Assembly (NCBI GenBank): GCA_035544835.1
Contig: DASZZV010000394.1
Coordinates: forward strand, 1-7,203
DNA length: 7,203 bases
Source: DASZZV01 sp035544835
GTDB taxonomy: Bacteria > Acidobacteriota > Thermoanaerobaculia > Gp7-AA8
Reading direction: 5' to 3'
Shown: piece after piece, positions 5,827 to 7,203 of the stretch
Numbering within the stretch: the stretch's first letter is position 1
Layout of the letters: every line of letters begins with the position of its first letter
Notes under the pieces: generated by a model
Seen by the model: only the letters and a program-made list of their open reading frames with translations
Databases searched by the model: none
Told to the model about the DNA's origin: nothing
Translations under genes and position numbers: made by a program

Positions 5827-6898
5827 GCGTCGAGGTAGCGGCGGTAACTTCGGTCTTGAAGTGATTCAGGCAGCGAATCCTGTAAGTCATTCTTCCCGCT
5901 GTGGCACTGGCGATCGTAGCGCCGGACAGCAGTCGGTGCGGCCGTGCGCTTCCCGGCTTCTGCGACTTGAAGACTCCCTTTACGAATGGAGCCGGCTTAC
6001 CGAACTCGACGACCACATCCTCGACGATGACATCAGCGCCGCCGATGTAACGGAAGTCCCACTCCACTCCGTCTCCGCGCTTGATCATGACTTCTGACGG
6101 GTACGTCGCCACATAAAACCGGCCCGCACTCTGCTCGATGTCGACTCGAACAGGATAGGTACGGATCGGAACTGCCGGAGCATCGACATCGCCCTCGCGA
6201 AAAAGACGATCGGATGACGCTGGCGGTGCCGCGGTTGTGAATGCTGACTCGGCCCGGGGCGGCGCAGGGATAAAGGAGGCAGAGCGACGAACGGTTCCGT
6301 TCGGCTCCGGGATCCAGGCGGCAAGCGGACCGGCCTCACGCGTGATGCGGGCGCGAGGACGTCGCTGCTTTGGTCCGTGAGCTTTTGTGGTAACAGGCGC
6401 TTTGCCCGCGGGAGTAGCCGGCCGCCCTTTCGGAACGGTGATCGCTGGAGATTTCGCAACGGCCGTGAGCTTTCCAACCAGGGCAGGAACGCCCTTTACC
6501 GCTTTGGGCGCTTTCTGCGTCTTCGGAGCCGTTGGAGCCTTCGGAGCCTTTGCCGGCCTGACCGCTTTAAGCGCCTTCACGGAAGGCCGCTTCGTGGCGG
6601 ATTTCTTCGACGTAACCGGAGAGGAAGACTTGCCAACCTTCGGCTTCGCCTTCCTGGCCGCCACGGCTCGAGCCGGGGCTGCACTCTTCCGCTTTGCCGG
6701 TTGAGGCTTCGGAACTGCACGCAGCGACGTCTTCTTTGGAGACCTGGCGGCTGTAGTCTTTGCCTTCGCGGCCGCGGGTCGGCGCGAGGGAGGAAGCGGC
6801 TTGACCGCTTTCAAGTTCTTGTTGTGTTTCGACTTACTCTTGGCGGCGCTCGGCTGTCTAAGCTTGGCGCCTGGCTTTTTCCCCTTGGGGACCGGCAT
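5813..6898 (-). CDS. Lys/Ala/Pro-rich histone-H1-like tail fused to a small beta-rich domain; function unknown
   Basis: This protein has 361 residues in two parts. Residues 1-185 are low-complexity and strongly basic, dominated by Lys, Ala, Pro, Ser and Arg, with short runs such as KAPKAPTAPKTQKAPKAVKG (117-136). This resembles bacterial histone-H1-like or AlgP-like tails, which bind DNA or RNA. A Pro/Ala-rich linker (186-245) follows. Residues 248-361 form a compact domain predicted to be mostly beta: YPVRVDIEQ, YPSEVMIKRGDGVEWDFRYIG, DVIVEDVVVEFG and GRMTYRIRCLNHFKTEV. The RGDGVEWDF and YRIRC-x-x-H pieces recall cupredoxin-like sandwiches, but the upstream His and the Met ligand of a type 1 copper site are not evident, so only a fold is suggested. 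There is no signal peptide. The start is ATG at 6898 with AGGA 6 bases upstream; the open frame to 6961 lacks such support. The 3' end overlaps carB by 8 bases, tail to tail. Confidence 0.8.
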   Translation of the reverse strand: MPVPKGKKPGAKLRQPSAAKSKSKHNKNLKAVKPLPPSRRPAAAKAKTTAARSPKKTSLRAVPKPQPAKRKSAAPARAVAARKAKPKVGKSSSPVTSKKSATKRPSVKALKAVRPAKAPKAPTAPKTQKAPKAVKGVPALVGKLTAVAKSPAITVPKGRPATPAGKAPVTTKAHGPKQRRPRARITREAGPLAAWIPEPNGTVRRSASFIPAPPRAESAFTTAAPPASSDRLFREGDVDAPAVPIRTYPVRVDIEQSAGRFYVATYPSEVMIKRGDGVEWDFRYIGGADVIVEDVVVEFGKPAPFVKGVFKSQKPGSARPHRLLSGATIASATAGRMTYRIRCLNHFKTEVTAATSTLVVT

Positions 6899-6951
6899 AC
6901 TTGATCCTAACTCCACCCAGAGAAGGGGTGAGGTTCCGAAATGAATGGCGC

Positions 6952-6960
6952 AATATACCA
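6952..6960 (-). promoter_or_regulatory. Candidate extended -10 promoter of the Lys/Ala/Pro-rich protein gene
   Basis: Read on the minus strand, TGGTATATT gives TG-n-TATATT, an extended -10 element with 5 of 6 matches to TATAAT. Transcription would start near 6945, leaving a leader of roughly 47 bases before the ATG at 6898 and its AGGA. No -35 at normal spacing is seen, which extended -10 promoters do not need. Confidence 0.45.
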
Positions 6961-6961
6961 A

Positions 6962-7203
6962 CCGAGGCCCCGTAACGCCACAAAAAACAGGGGTAGAGAC
7001 GGGGAACTGAGAATTGGGAAAGAAGGGCGCGCAAACACGCCTTCGCTATTGCGGGACAGAAACAAGTGTCATCCCGAGCGATTGACCGCGGAGCGCGGCG
7101 TCTGAGTGAAAGAAACCAGGGTGTCATCCCGAGCGTCGAGCGAGGGATCTGGGAGGGGGCCTTGCGGTGTGGAGTCTTGGAGCTCTCTTACGATTGTGCG
7201 AGG
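6962..7203. other. Right-hand non-coding stretch
   Basis: I see no gene here on either strand. The short minus-strand open frame across it runs through the direct repeats and has no recognisable protein character. The stretch holds the two GTGTCATCCCGAGCG repeats, a GC-rich segment and, at the end, sequence following a CGAGGGATCT motif that looks like part of a dispersed intergenic repeat. It probably separates the Lys/Ala/Pro-rich gene from whatever lies to the right of the window. Confidence 0.6.
7066..7135. repeat. Direct repeat GTGTCATCCCGAGCG, two copies 55 bp apart
   Basis: The same 15 bases occur at 7066-7080 and 7121-7135. The second copy continues into an imperfect inverted repeat, ATCCC at 7126-7130 and GGGAT at 7144-7148, around a TCGA centre. 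From memory, 'GTCATCCCGAGCG...CGAGGGATCT' is a common dispersed intergenic sequence in acidobacterial-type genomes. Its function is not known, and no terminal structures or target duplications can be defined here. Confidence 0.7.

Noticed and set aside
6377..6904. Plus-strand open frames opposite the Lys/Ala/Pro-rich gene
   Set aside because: Their Arg/Gly/Leu- and Ala/Phe-rich composition is just the complement of the low-complexity tail; the minus strand has the ribosome binding site and a folded C-terminal domain.

Overview
The window looks like a chromosomal segment from a Gram-negative-type, moderately GC-rich bacterium, most likely an acidobacterium or close relative. This placement is inferred from three things: the style of the MraZ protein (PAKVDEKGR... 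NYYGQLDSFDAQGR), the GTAG-headed palindromic repeats, and the dispersed 'GTGTCATCCCGAGCG' repeats near the right end. It has not been checked against a database. No phage, plasmid, CRISPR or rRNA/tRNA sequence was found.

Left part, all on the minus strand (about 2349 down to 1). A two-gene operon (an unknown LmeA/DUF2993-like protein and a DUF1232/YkvA-like membrane protein) is followed by a small toxin-antitoxin pair whose ParE/RelE-like toxin appears internally shortened. Next comes the start of a division and cell-wall (dcw) cluster: mraZ, then the first 67 codons of rsmH (mraW), which runs off the left edge. Upstream of mraZ are four GTGG cores exactly 10 bp apart, a convincing MraZ autoregulatory operator.

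Middle (2350-5820). A divergent intergenic region holds a REP-type doublet: two GTAG-headed 20-bp perfect palindromes in inverted orientation. After it comes carB on the plus strand, a complete carbamoyl-phosphate synthase large chain of 1078 residues from its canonical MPKRTDI start. Both ATP-grasp halves have intact catalytic residues. The positions matching the E. coli ornithine-activation site are only partly kept, while most of the UMP-site residues are present. carA is not adjacent.

Right part. Convergent to carB, and overlapping it by 8 bp inside a perfect inverted repeat, is a minus-strand gene for an unusual two-part protein: a histone-H1-like Lys/Ala/Pro tail of about 185 residues joined to a small beta-rich C-terminal domain. 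The last 240 bases have no gene and carry dispersed direct repeats.

Most of the window is ordinary core-genome content. The parts most worth a second look are the four-repeat MraZ operator, the REP doublet, the tail-plus-beta-domain protein, the shortened toxin, and the possible leaderless starts of carB and the antitoxin gene.
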